A stretch of 64,000 nt of DNA from Nocardia shimofusensis NBRC 100134 (lineage in GTDB: Bacteria > Actinomycetota > Actinomycetes > Mycobacteriales > Mycobacteriaceae): contig NZ_BDBT01000008.1 of NCBI RefSeq assembly GCF_001613125.1, forward strand, positions 124,001 to 188,000. The letters run 5' to 3'. Shown piece by piece: positions 29,235 through 37,319 of this stretch; position 1 is the stretch's first letter; the number at the start of each line of letters is the position of its first letter. Made by a program: the position numbers and the translations under genes. The notes below the pieces were generated by a model that saw only the letters and a program-made list of their open reading frames with translations, was not told the DNA's origin and ran no database searches.

Positions 29235-31001
29235 TCAGTTCAGCGGCACCCAGCCGTTGGAGGCCACCGCGTCCTCGCGATCCATGGCGCCGCCGATGCG
29301 GCCCTGCCCGTGATTGAGGTCGTTGATCAACTCCGAGACCGGATGCGAATCGCTGTAGTGGTAGCCCTGCGCCAGCGCGAAACCGAGTTCGGTCAGCACC
29401 GCCGCCTGGTACTCGGTCTCCACGCCTTCGGCGATCACCTGCAGGTCCAGCGCGGAACTCAGTGCGGCGATCACCCCGAGCAGCGGCGGGGCCGGGGAAT
29501 CCGAGCGGATGGCGGCGACGAAGGACTGGTCGACCTTGAGGATGTCGCTGGGCAGGGTGGCCAACCGGCTCAGCGAGGAGTAGCCGGTGCCGAAGTCGTC
29601 GATGGCGATGCGCACGCCGCGGTCGCGCAGGGCGTGCAGGTTGGCGATGGCGGTCTGGGATTCGGCGGCCAGCTCGCTCTCGGTCACCTCGAGCACCAGC
29701 TGATCGGCGGGCCACCCGGTGGAGGAGAGGATCTCCCACACCCGGTCGGCGTAGCCGGATTCGGCCAGTTCCAGGCCGCTGACATTGACGTTGAGGGTCA
29801 GGTCCAGCTGGGCGAAGGTCTCCTGCAGCCGGGCCGCGTCGGCGCAGGCGCGACGCAGCACCAGCTCGTCGAGGTCGGAGATCAGGTCGTATTCCTCGGC
29901 GACCCGGATCAGGCCCTCGGTGGTGACGTCCGGCTGCGCGCTGGACGACCAGCGCAGCAACGCCTCGACGCCGACCGCTTTGCCACCGCCCTCGGTCAGA
30001 CTGACGATCGGCTGGTAGTGCACGTCCAGTGCGCCCCGGTCGATCGCCTCGCGCAGCTCCACCGCCAGCGGCAGCTGCCGCGAGGACTCCAGCACGGTGC
30101 GGTTGCGGCCCGCCTGCTTGGCCCGGTACAGGCCGACGTCGGCGCGACTGACCAGCAGCGAGCCGGACTCCCCCGGCTGCCAGGAGGTCACCCCCGCCGA
30201 GCAACCCGTGGTGACCGCGGCGCGCAACTGCTCGGTGAGCAGGATGGCCGCCTGTTCGGTCACGTTCGGCAGCAGCAGCGCGAAGGCATCACCGCCGTAG
30301 CGGGCCAGGCGCTGATCGGGGGCCAGCAGCTTGGACCAGGTGTCGGCGACCCGCTGCAACACGGCGTCGCCGGCACGATGGCCGAGGTGATCGTTGATCT
30401 TCTGGAAGCGGTCGAGATCGACCAGCACCAGCGAGAGGTTCTGCCCGGTGCGGGTGGCCTGGGCGATCGCGGTGTTGAGCGCTCGATCGAAGCCGCGCCG
30501 GTTGAGCAAGCCGGTGAGCACGTCGATATCGGCTTCCGAGGCCATCCTGGTGAGGATGCCGACGACCACGCCGACCCCGAAGGTCACCCCGGCCGGGATG
30601 ATGCCCGACCACCAGGGCAGATCGCGGGTCGGCAGCGCCCACAGACACAGCACCACGGCGAAGGCGATGTGCGCGTTCGCCTGGATCCACCGGAAGAACA
30701 GCGCGGCATCACAGGCCACGAAGACATAGAACGCGGCCAGACTGATGGCGCCCACGGTGTTGGGAAAGGCGTATACCGCGATGGTGATCAGGATGGTCGC
30801 GATGACGACGTACCCGTGATGGATCACGTGCGGTAACCGCGGACCCCACGCGAGCAGCGTCAAGCCCAGCAGCAGCGCGATCGCCGCCGCGGTACCGACC
30901 AGCGGCCGATTACCCTCGTCACCCGGGGCGACCGCGGTGATCACCAGGCCGAGCACGCCACCCATGACGTAGAACGCCCCGGTGGTTCTCGCCATGACCA
31001 T
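29235..31001 (-). CDS. membrane GGDEF-EAL protein with degenerate GGDEF site
   Basis: A 588-aa c-di-GMP signalling protein. Five or six membrane helices fill residues 1-160. A GGDEF domain follows (about 170-320) whose signature reads RYGGDAF instead of GGDEF; the missing Glu normally holds the metal for cyclisation, so synthase activity is unlikely. The EAL domain (about 335-570) keeps the expected residues: EALLRW, NVNVSG, EVTES, DDFGTGYSSLSRL, KVDQSF and AEGVET. The protein is therefore predicted to be a phosphodiesterase with a possible GTP-sensing GGDEF module. The start is uncertain: ATGs at 31001 and 30995 both lack a good ribosome site. Confidence 0.88.
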   Translation of the reverse strand: MVMARTTGAFYVMGGVLGLVITAVAPGDEGNRPLVGTAAAIALLLGLTLLAWGPRLPHVIHHGYVVIATILITIAVYAFPNTVGAISLAAFYVFVACDAALFFRWIQANAHIAFAVVLCLWALPTRDLPWWSGIIPAGVTFGVGVVVGILTRMASEADIDVLTGLLNRRGFDRALNTAIAQATRTGQNLSLVLVDLDRFQKINDHLGHRAGDAVLQRVADTWSKLLAPDQRLARYGGDAFALLLPNVTEQAAILLTEQLRAAVTTGCSAGVTSWQPGESGSLLVSRADVGLYRAKQAGRNRTVLESSRQLPLAVELREAIDRGALDVHYQPIVSLTEGGGKAVGVEALLRWSSSAQPDVTTEGLIRVAEEYDLISDLDELVLRRACADAARLQETFAQLDLTLNVNVSGLELAESGYADRVWEILSSTGWPADQLVLEVTESELAAESQTAIANLHALRDRGVRIAIDDFGTGYSSLSRLATLPSDILKVDQSFVAAIRSDSPAPPLLGVIAALSSALDLQVIAEGVETEYQAAVLTELGFALAQGYHYSDSHPVSELINDLNHGQGRIGGAMDREDAVASNGWVPLN

Positions 31002-31154
31002 TGCCGTCGCCAGCGCCGATGCCGCCCGCACCCGGGTTCGGGTATCGCCGCGCGCCCCGATTCCTCGCACGCCCCACAGCCTAGACACTGCACAGCACAC
31101 TGGTCGCCACATCCCGCAATTCCGACACCGGCGACCTGTCGGTTATCCGCTCGC

Positions 31155-32417
31155 TCAGCTCGCGGGCCGCAGCACGTCGGTGCCGACGAAGGGCACCAAC
31201 GCGGCCGGGACCCGCACCGAACCGTCGGCCTGCTGGTGGTTCTCCAGAATCGCCACGATCCACCTCGTGGTCGCCAGCGTGCCGTTCAGGGTCGCCGCGA
31301 TCTGCGGTTTCCCGTTCTCGTCGCGGTAGCGCACCGCGAGCCTGCGGGCCTGGAAGGTGGTGCAGTTGGAGGTGGAGGTCAGCTCACGGTAGGTCCGCTG
31401 GCTGGGCACCCAGGCCTCGCAGTCGTACTTGCGCGCCGCGGAACTGCCCAGGTCTCCGGCCGCCACGTCGATGATGCGATAAGGCACCTCGACAGCGGCG
31501 AGCATCTCGCGCTCCCACTCCAGCAGCCGCTTGTGCTCGGCTGCGGCCTGGTCGGGAGTGGTGTAGACGAACATCTCGACCTTGTCGAACTGGTGCACCC
31601 GGATGATGCCCCTGGTGTCCTTGCCGTAGCTGCCCGCCTCCCGGCGGAAGCACGACGACCAGCCCGCGTAGCGCTTGGGGCCCTTGCTCAGGTCGAGGAT
31701 CTCCTCGGAGTGGTAGCCGGCCAGCGGCACCTCCGAGGTGCCCACCAGGTACAGATCGTCGTCGGCCAGGTGATAGACCTCGGCGGAGTGCTGCCCCAGG
31801 AAGCCGGTGCCCGCCATGATCTCGGGGCGCACCAGCACCGGCGGGATCATCATGGTGAAGCCGTTGGCGACGGCCTTCTGCGCGGCCAGCTGCAGCAGGC
31901 CCAGTTGCAGCATCGCGCCGTAGCCGGTGAGGAAGTAGAAGCGCGAACCGGAGACCTTCGCGCCGCGCTCCATGTCGAACAGGCCCAGCGATTCGCCGAT
32001 CTCCAGGTGGTCCTTGGGCTCGAAGCCGAATTCCGGGATCTCACCGACGGTTTCGAGAAGGACGAAATCGTCCTCGCCGCCCGGGGGAACATCGGGCAGC
32101 ACCACGTTGGAGATCGCGCGGTGCGCGGCCTCCAGATCCGCGTCGGCGGCGGACTGGGCCGCCTCGGCCTCCTTGACCTTGGCCGACAGCTCTCCGGCGT
32201 GCGCCAGCAGGGCCGGCCGGTCCTCCTTGGCGGCCTTGCCGATCTGCTTGCTCATCGCCTTCTGCTCGGCGCGCAGGTTGTCGGCGGAGGCGACCGCCGC
32301 ACGCCTGGCCGCGTCCGCCTCGAGCAGCGCGTCGACCAGAGCGGGGTCTTCGCCACGCGCGCGCTGCGAGGCGCGCACCACATCGGGGGCCTCCCGCAGG
32401 AGTCGGAGGTCGATCAT
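31155..32417 (-). CDS. serS: seryl-tRNA synthetase
   Basis: A 420-aa class II aminoacyl-tRNA synthetase that charges tRNA-Ser and tRNA-Sec precursors. Residues 1-105 form the antiparallel coiled-coil arm ([20 protein letters not shown]). The catalytic core has motif 1 near [27 protein letters not shown], motif 2 [17 protein letters not shown] and motif 3 [16 protein letters not shown]. The ATG at 32415-32417 has TAGGCT 8 nt upstream and no Shine-Dalgarno, predicting a nearly leaderless mRNA. Position matches Rv3834c. Confidence 0.97.
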   Translation of the reverse strand: MIDLRLLREAPDVVRASQRARGEDPALVDALLEADAARRAAVASADNLRAEQKAMSKQIGKAAKEDRPALLAHAGELSAKVKEAEAAQSAADADLEAAHRAISNVVLPDVPPGGEDDFVLLETVGEIPEFGFEPKDHLEIGESLGLFDMERGAKVSGSRFYFLTGYGAMLQLGLLQLAAQKAVANGFTMMIPPVLVRPEIMAGTGFLGQHSAEVYHLADDDLYLVGTSEVPLAGYHSEEILDLSKGPKRYAGWSSCFRREAGSYGKDTRGIIRVHQFDKVEMFVYTTPDQAAAEHKRLLEWEREMLAAVEVPYRIIDVAAGDLGSSAARKYDCEAWVPSQRTYRELTSTSNCTTFQARRLAVRYRDENGKPQIAATLNGTLATTRWIVAILENHQQADGSVRVPAALVPFVGTDVLRPAS

Positions 32418-32524
32418 GGGCAATCAGCCTAGTCGCAGCGATGTCGGCCGGTCACACCGATTACCACCAGCGACCCCGCCGGGCTCGTGGCACCGCGCGA
32501 AGGGTGCTGCCATGATGGAGCGCG

Positions 32525-33634
32525 ATGTCCACCGATGATGAGCCACAGACGCCTGCGCCCGCGGACACCGCCTCCGGCGACGCGGCTTCCGCGGGCACCG
32601 CCGAGCAGGCCGGGACGCGCGGGCCGAGCCTGTCGGCGCCCAAGCTGCGCTGGGGTCTGCTGGCGACCGCCGCGGGCGCGGTGGTGGCCGCCCTGGTGAC
32701 CATGGCAGTGAGCGGTTTCGAGAACGAGTCCGGCCTGGAGGTGCACAATCCGGCGGCGCCCGCGCACACCGTGCTGGACAAGGAGTTCGGCACCGCCTCC
32801 ACCGGCGACTGCCTGAGCTGGAACAAAGCCGATCGCAGCGACCTGGTGAAGGTCGCCTGCGACAACCGGCACCTGTTCGAAGTGGCCGCCGACATCGACA
32901 TGTCCCGGTACCCGGGCGTGGAATTCGGTCCCGGCTCACGGTTCCCGGATTCGTTGCGGCTGACCGAGCTGAAGGAAGAGCACTGCGTGCCCGCGGTGCA
33001 GCGCTACATGAACGGCAAGTTCGATCCGCGCGGGCGCTACGTGGTCGGCCTGATGTACCCGAGCGCGGACGGCTGGTCGGCCGGTGACCGCACACTGCGG
33101 TGCGGCCTGCAGTTCTCGGCCAGCACCGGTACCCCGTTGCCGACCACCGGCAGCGCCGCCGAGCAGGACCAGTCCAAGGTCTTCGAGCCGGGCACCTGCC
33201 TCGGCATCAACCAGAATCTGCCGACCGACCCGATCGACTGCGCGCAGGAGCACGCGGTGGAGATCGTCTCCTCGGTCGACCTGGCCGCGCGCTTCACCGG
33301 CGGCCCGCCCGCGAAGGCCGACCAGGACAAGTACGTCGAGGAGCAGTGCACCGAGGCGGTCAACGCGTATCTCGGTTCGCCGGAGGCCATCCGCAACAAG
33401 ACGCTGACGCTGTTCTTCGACTACGTGGACGCCGCGAGCTGGCTCGCGGGCAGCCGCAAGCTGGACTGCATGATCGGCAAGGGCACCGACCGGGAGGGCT
33501 TCGCTCCGATCATCGGCTCGGCCAGGGGCGACATCCTGATCAACGGGCAAGCGCCTGTGCCGCCACCGAATTCGGGTCGCTCGACGCCCGCGCCGTTGCC
33601 GGGAGCGGCGCCGCTGCCGCCGCAGCCTCGGTGA
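32525..33634 (+). CDS. septum-formation-family membrane protein (Rv3835-like)
   Basis: A 369-aa protein with a hydrophilic Ala/Thr-rich N-terminal tail, one membrane helix (about residues 41-64, KLRWGLLATAAGAVVAALVT) and a large extracytoplasmic part. Two similar halves each carry a Cys-containing block: GDCLSWNKAD...VACDNRHLFEVAADID and GTCLGINQNL...IDCAQEHAVEIVSSVDL, the pattern of the actinobacterial septum formation domain. The C-terminus is Pro-rich. It is divergent from serS, as in mycobacteria. Its stop overlaps a possible GTG start of the next gene. Confidence 0.85.
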   Translation: MSTDDEPQTPAPADTASGDAASAGTAEQAGTRGPSLSAPKLRWGLLATAAGAVVAALVTMAVSGFENESGLEVHNPAAPAHTVLDKEFGTASTGDCLSWNKADRSDLVKVACDNRHLFEVAADIDMSRYPGVEFGPGSRFPDSLRLTELKEEHCVPAVQRYMNGKFDPRGRYVVGLMYPSADGWSAGDRTLRCGLQFSASTGTPLPTTGSAAEQDQSKVFEPGTCLGINQNLPTDPIDCAQEHAVEIVSSVDLAARFTGGPPAKADQDKYVEEQCTEAVNAYLGSPEAIRNKTLTLFFDYVDAASWLAGSRKLDCMIGKGTDREGFAPIIGSARGDILINGQAPVPPPNSGRSTPAPLPGAAPLPPQPR

Positions 33635-33650
33635 ACCCGCCGAGGGTAGA

Positions 33651-33680
33651 CGGGACACGCGATGACGGGACACGCGATGA
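33651..33680 (+). repeat. perfect 15-bp tandem duplication
   Basis: CGGGACACGCGATGA occurs twice back to back (33651-33665, 33666-33680), just after the stop of the Rv3835-like gene and before the minizincin start. The unit is a multiple of three, so if the metallopeptidase starts at the upstream GTG (33631) the repeat would add DGTRD twice. Confidence 0.85.
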
Positions 33681-33693
33681 CAGGCAACCGGCC

Positions 33694-34044
33694 ATGACGA
33701 TCGCCATGTCCGAGGACCGGTTCGAGGAGCTCGTCTCCGATGCCCTCGACCTCATCCCACCCGATTTGACCAGCGCCATAGACAATGTCGTCATCCTGGT
33801 CGAGGCGCGCGACCCCGACGAGCCCAGCCTGCTCGGTCTCTACCGCGGCATCGCCCTGACCGAGCGCGACAGTCATTACGGCGGGTCGCTTCCCGACACG
33901 GTGACCATCTACCGCGAGGCGATCCTGGACATCTGCTCCGACGAGGAGCAGGTGGTCGAGGAGGTCGCGATCACCGTGATCCACGAGATCGCACACTATT
34001 TCGGCATTGACGAGGACCGGCTTCATCAGCTGGGATGGGGATAG
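33694..34044 (+). CDS. minizincin-type metallopeptidase (Rv3836-like)
   Basis: A 116-aa small protein of the zincin fold. The zinc motif VIHEIAHYFGID (HEXXH, about residues 96-107) sits near the C-terminus after a conserved SLPDTVTIYREAILD segment, the pattern of the bacterial possible-metallopeptidase family (DUF1025). No signal peptide is present. Two starts are possible: ATG 33694 (used here, leading into MTIAMSEDRFEEL) or GTG 33631, which overlaps the previous stop as GTGA and would add 21 residues including the duplicated DGTRD. Proteolytic activity in the family is not well established. Confidence 0.85.
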   Translation: MTIAMSEDRFEELVSDALDLIPPDLTSAIDNVVILVEARDPDEPSLLGLYRGIALTERDSHYGGSLPDTVTIYREAILDICSDEEQVVEEVAITVIHEIAHYFGIDEDRLHQLGWG

Positions 34045-34133
34045 GTCTCGGCGCAGTCGCCGCACCCGCCTGCATCGGGGTGATCGGAGGGCGAGAAGGG
34101 CGACTGGCAAGATCTGACGAAGGAGGGGATTCG

Positions 34134-34259
34134 ATGGAACCGATCGCGGCGCTGTCGCGTCCAATCACTCGTAGGGGGAATTCTCGTGGTTCCGCCCAAC
34201 TGTCTGCATCAGCCCAACTGTCTGCATCAGACGGACCGCCACTAGAAGGAGTCGAGTAA
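34134..34259 (+). CDS. 41-codon ORF leading into the PE gene
   Basis: A short ORF of 41 residues, beginning MEPIAALSRPITRRGNSRGS. A textbook ribosome site (AAGGAGG, 34120-34126, 7 nt before ATG) precedes it. Its TAA (34257-34259) overlaps the ATG of the PE gene by one base (TAATG), the geometry of termination-reinitiation. A perfect 18-bp tandem duplication inside gives SAQLSASAQLSAS. There is no signal peptide or membrane stretch. It may be a real small protein of the cassette or a translational leader; the PE gene also has its own AAGGAG, located inside this ORF. Confidence 0.5.
   Translation: MEPIAALSRPITRRGNSRGSAQLSASAQLSASDGPPLEGVE
34194..34229 (+). repeat. perfect 18-bp tandem duplication
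   Basis: GCCCAACTGTCTGCATCA is repeated without change at 34194-34211 and 34212-34229, about 30 bp upstream of the PE start and in frame within the 41-codon ORF (six residues per unit). Confidence 0.88.
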
Positions 34260-34582
34260 TGGTCGGCCACGTTTCCATCTCACCTGAGCTCGTCCTCGCC
34301 GCCGCCGCCGAGCTCGACCTGCTCGCCGAGCGGCTGGCAGGGGCGGCCGCATTCGCCGGTCCCGCGACCCACGTGCTGCCCTCCGGCGCCGAAGAGGTCT
34401 CGCTGCTGGCGGCGAACCACTTCAACCGAGCCGCGGCCACCCACGACCATTCCATCGCCCAGGCCATCCTCGAGCTCCACCACGCGGCCGCAGTGCTGCG
34501 GCTGCAGCTCGGCACGCACGTCGCCGAGGACGTGGCCAAGGCCGGTGTGATGCAGGCCGTCGCCGGAACCATCGGGGCCTGA
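34259..34582 (+). CDS. PE-family protein
   Basis: A 107-aa PE-type protein: two long helices separated by a short turn, starting MVGHVSISPELVLAAAAELD with the Pro-Glu pair at residues 9-10 that names the family. PE proteins pair with PPE proteins and leave the cell through a type VII (ESX) secretion system. The ATG at 34259 follows AAGGAG at about 9 nt. It is followed by a PPE gene and an EspG gene. The usual YXXXD/E export motif after the second helix is absent, and there is no tyrosine at all; HVAED (about residue 86) occupies the region. Confidence 0.85.
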   Translation: MVGHVSISPELVLAAAAELDLLAERLAGAAAFAGPATHVLPSGAEEVSLLAANHFNRAAATHDHSIAQAILELHHAAAVLRLQLGTHVAEDVAKAGVMQAVAGTIGA

Positions 34583-34619
34583 CGGCTCGCGCGATCATCG
34601 ACACAGGGGAGACACAAGC

Positions 34620-35777
34620 ATGACCGCAGGTATCACCGGGGTGTTCTGGCTGCCCCGTATGGCCGAAGCGAACTCCATCGCGCTCAACGCGGGCGCGCAC
34701 GCGGTACCGATCTCGGCGGCCGCGACCGCGTGGGGCGGGCTCACCACGGCATGGGCGGACGCGACCGCCACCGCCGCCAGGGTGATCGCCGAACTGGGCG
34801 TCGGTATGCAGGGCGTGAACGGCATCGCCGCGCTCTCCAGGCTGGTCCCCTTCACCACATGGGCCTACGAGCAGAGTGTCATGGCCGCGACCATGGGGAC
34901 CAAGGCGGCCGCGAACGCCACCGCCTACACCGTGGCCTCGCTGGCGATGCCGAGCCTGCCCGAGATCGTCGCGGTGAACACCGCGGTCGTCGCCTCGGCC
35001 AACCCGCCCGGCGCGGTGTCGGGCGCGTTCGAGGCGGCCGAACTGGCCAAGAGCGCCATGGATTTGCGCGCCGCGCTGGTGATGGAGACCTACGAGGCCG
35101 CCACCACCGCCACGGTGACGACGCCGGGTGAGTTCTCCACGCCGCCGCCCATCGCCGACGGTGCGGGCACCACCGATGTCGGGACGGCCGCGGAGAGCTC
35201 CTTCCAGAGCGATCCGCTGAGCACCGCGGTCGCGGGCGCCGTGTCGGCCCTCAACAACCCCGGTGTGGTCGGCGCGGTCAACCAGGTCGCCAGTGTGGCG
35301 GGCACCGTCGCGAGCGGTGGCGCGAGCACCGTGGGCAACCTCGGCGCCGGCATGATCGCGGCCGCGCAGACCACCGCTCCGGCGATGGCCGCCACCCCGG
35401 CCGGCGTGACGGGGGCCGGCCTGGCCGCCGCCGGTGCGGGCCTCACGACGGCGACCCACTCGGCCACGGTCGGGCTCGGCTCCTCGAGCGCTCTGCAGAG
35501 CGGATCGCTGCAACTGCCGCAGGGCTGGGGTTCCGGCGCGCCGGCCGCCGCACCCGCCGCCGCACCGGTCACCGATGTCGTCACCCGCGTCGATTCCGCC
35601 GCCGCCCGACCGGTGTCCGGCTCGGGCAGCCCGCTGCTCGGCCGCACCGCGCAGTCGGATGGAGATGACGAGACACAACACAAGGCGGCCGACTACCTGC
35701 ACGACGACCACTTCGGCGACCACCGCTTCGCCGCCGACGGTGTGATCGGAGCGGCGCCGGCGGGGTCGGCCGAGTGA
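34620..35777 (+). CDS. PPE-family protein
   Basis: A 385-aa PPE-type protein. The N-terminal helical domain (about residues 1-175) has the family start (ITGVFWLPRMAEANSIALNAG) and a WXG turn at AWGG (about residue 39), by which PPE proteins bind PE partners and EspG. The rest is Ala/Gly/Thr-rich, low complexity and probably disordered. The tail is acidic with His (DYLHDDHFGDHRF). The conserved Pro-Pro pair is replaced by LPRM. GGGGAG precedes the ATG by about 9 nt. The stop overlaps the GTG of the EspG gene. Confidence 0.87.
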   Translation: MTAGITGVFWLPRMAEANSIALNAGAHAVPISAAATAWGGLTTAWADATATAARVIAELGVGMQGVNGIAALSRLVPFTTWAYEQSVMAATMGTKAAANATAYTVASLAMPSLPEIVAVNTAVVASANPPGAVSGAFEAAELAKSAMDLRAALVMETYEAATTATVTTPGEFSTPPPIADGAGTTDVGTAAESSFQSDPLSTAVAGAVSALNNPGVVGAVNQVASVAGTVASGGASTVGNLGAGMIAAAQTTAPAMAATPAGVTGAGLAAAGAGLTTATHSATVGLGSSSALQSGSLQLPQGWGSGAPAAAPAAAPVTDVVTRVDSAAARPVSGSGSPLLGRTAQSDGDDETQHKAADYLHDDHFGDHRFAADGVIGAAPAGSAE

Positions 35778-36610
35778 GCGTACTGGGGGCCACCGGTGGT
35801 CCGTCGACGCTGGGGAGCGTCTCGGTCGGCCTCGACGAGATGCAGTTCCTGCTGGAGCGACTGCAGTTCGACGAATTGCCGGTCGTGCTGCAGGCTGTCG
35901 GCCGCTACGACAACGAGACCGATCACGATGCGGCCATGCAGGTCGCCGAGCGCACGCTGATCGATCGGGGTTTCCTGACGGACGGCGTGGTCCACCGGGA
36001 ACTCGAGGACCGGCTACGCACCCTGTATCGCCCGCACTGGGTGCTGGCACTGCGGCTGGTGATGAATGGTCAGATCAACCGGCTGGCGCTGGCCAAGGGC
36101 GACGACCGCACGGTCGTCGCGCTACGCGGGCCGTTCTCCTACGTGCTCGACGAGGTGGACGAGGACCTGCCCGGCCCGCTGATCGCCGCTCTCGGCCGAG
36201 CCGAACCACTCGACATCGAAAGCATGAACGCCGAAACCGAATTGCTCGCACCCGTTTTCGGTGACACCGGTGATGCGGCGGCCACCGCGAACCGGCTGGC
36301 GAAGATCTGCACGCCCGCGCGCGATGCTCAGGCCTTGGCCTCGGCACTGGTCGAGATTCATTCGCACACCCAGATTTCCGCGGTGGTATACGGCGACGGC
36401 ACTCGCGAGATCGCCGACAGTCACATCGCGGTCTTCGATACACGGGGCGGGCGGATCGTCCTCACGGCGGCGGTCGCCGACGACGGCACGAAGTGGACGT
36501 CGATCAGCAGCGGCTCGACGGCGCGATTGCGTACCGCGATCAAGGATCTGATCAGCTCACTGCCCGAGCGGGAGGAGTTCCCGCCGCAGGTGGCACCGAA
36601 ATCACTCTGA
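35774..36610 (+). CDS. espG: ESX secretion-associated chaperone EspG
   Basis: A 278-aa cytoplasmic protein of the EspG family, which binds the tip of the PPE helical domain and delivers PE-PPE pairs to their ESX system. Typical segments are LDEMQFLLERLQFDELPVVL (about 20-39) and YRPHWVLALRLVMNG. The GTG overlaps the PPE stop (GTGA), implying coupled synthesis of client and chaperone. No EccB, EccC, EccD, EccE or MycP gene is in the window, so the machine must be encoded elsewhere. The transcript probably ends at the hairpin 21 bp downstream. Confidence 0.88.
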   Translation: MSVLGATGGPSTLGSVSVGLDEMQFLLERLQFDELPVVLQAVGRYDNETDHDAAMQVAERTLIDRGFLTDGVVHRELEDRLRTLYRPHWVLALRLVMNGQINRLALAKGDDRTVVALRGPFSYVLDEVDEDLPGPLIAALGRAEPLDIESMNAETELLAPVFGDTGDAAATANRLAKICTPARDAQALASALVEIHSHTQISAVVYGDGTREIADSHIAVFDTRGGRIVLTAAVADDGTKWTSISSGSTARLRTAIKDLISSLPEREEFPPQVAPKSL

Positions 36611-36630
36611 TTCGGGTCTTTTCGGTCGGT

Positions 36631-36665
36631 ACTTCGGCTCAGCCCATGGTCGGCTGAGCCGAAGT
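36631..36665. terminator. bidirectional hairpin terminator, overlapping the end of the mutase gene
   Basis: A perfect 14-bp inverted repeat (ACTTCGGCTCAGCC at 36631-36644, complement at 36652-36665, loop CATGGTC). It lies 21 bp after the espG stop. On the minus strand it covers the last codons and the stop of the convergent phosphoglycerate-mutase-like gene. It could serve both transcripts. Confidence 0.7.
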
Positions 36666-37319
36666 CACTTTCGCGTAGTCGAACGGCGGGACGAACTGGC
36701 CCCACCGCACGCACTCCCAGCTGCCATCGGCACGCGGCACCAACTCGATGGTCTCGGTGTTGTCGAGTCGATTGGTGGTCGCGAACGGTGGCGCGATGCC
36801 TGCCAGAGTGCGCGCTACCAGGCGCATGGCGGCGCCGTGGTTCACCAGCAATACGTCGCCGGTGTGCGTTAAGGGGTCCAGATACCGGTCGCGCAGATCC
36901 TCGATCACCGGCAGGAACCGGGACAGTACGTCGGCGCCGGATTCGCCGCCGGGTACCGCGATGTCGAGATCGCCCTGATGCCAGGAGCCGTAGATCCGCT
37001 GGAACGTGCGGTGGGCGTGGTCGTCGGCAAGACCTTCCAGATCGCCGGCCTGCACCTCGTGCACATCCTCGAGCGCGGTCGCGGGCACGCCGGTGACCTC
37101 CTCGATGTAGCTCGCGGTCTGGCGTGCGCGCAGCGCCACCGAGCTGAGCAACACGGTGGGCGCGGCGGTCAGACGGGAGCCGAACGTCTTCGCCTGTGCC
37201 GCACCGCGTTCGGTCAGCGGCAGGCCGGGGACCCTGGTGTCGAGCAGCCGGGCCACATTGCCCTCGGTCTCACCGTGCCTCACCAGGATCAGTTTGCCCA
37301 CGGTGCCGGGCGTCGTCAT
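36639..37319 (-). CDS. histidine phosphatase family protein (Rv3837c-like)
   Basis: A 226-aa protein of the phosphoglycerate-mutase / histidine phosphatase superfamily. The catalytic motif is LILVRHGETEGN (about residues 10-21; RHG), followed by SSVALRARQTA and the second His at LLVNHGAAMRL. Members act as phosphatases on diverse small phosphates; a true glycolytic mutase would be longer in the loop regions, so a phosphatase is likelier. The ATG overlaps the pheA stop (ATGA), so it is translationally coupled to pheA, as Rv3837c is next to pheA in M. tuberculosis. Confidence 0.92.
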   Translation of the reverse strand: MTTPGTVGKLILVRHGETEGNVARLLDTRVPGLPLTERGAAQAKTFGSRLTAAPTVLLSSVALRARQTASYIEEVTGVPATALEDVHEVQAGDLEGLADDHAHRTFQRIYGSWHQGDLDIAVPGGESGADVLSRFLPVIEDLRDRYLDPLTHTGDVLLVNHGAAMRLVARTLAGIAPPFATTNRLDNTETIELVPRADGSWECVRWGQFVPPFDYAKVTSAQPTMG

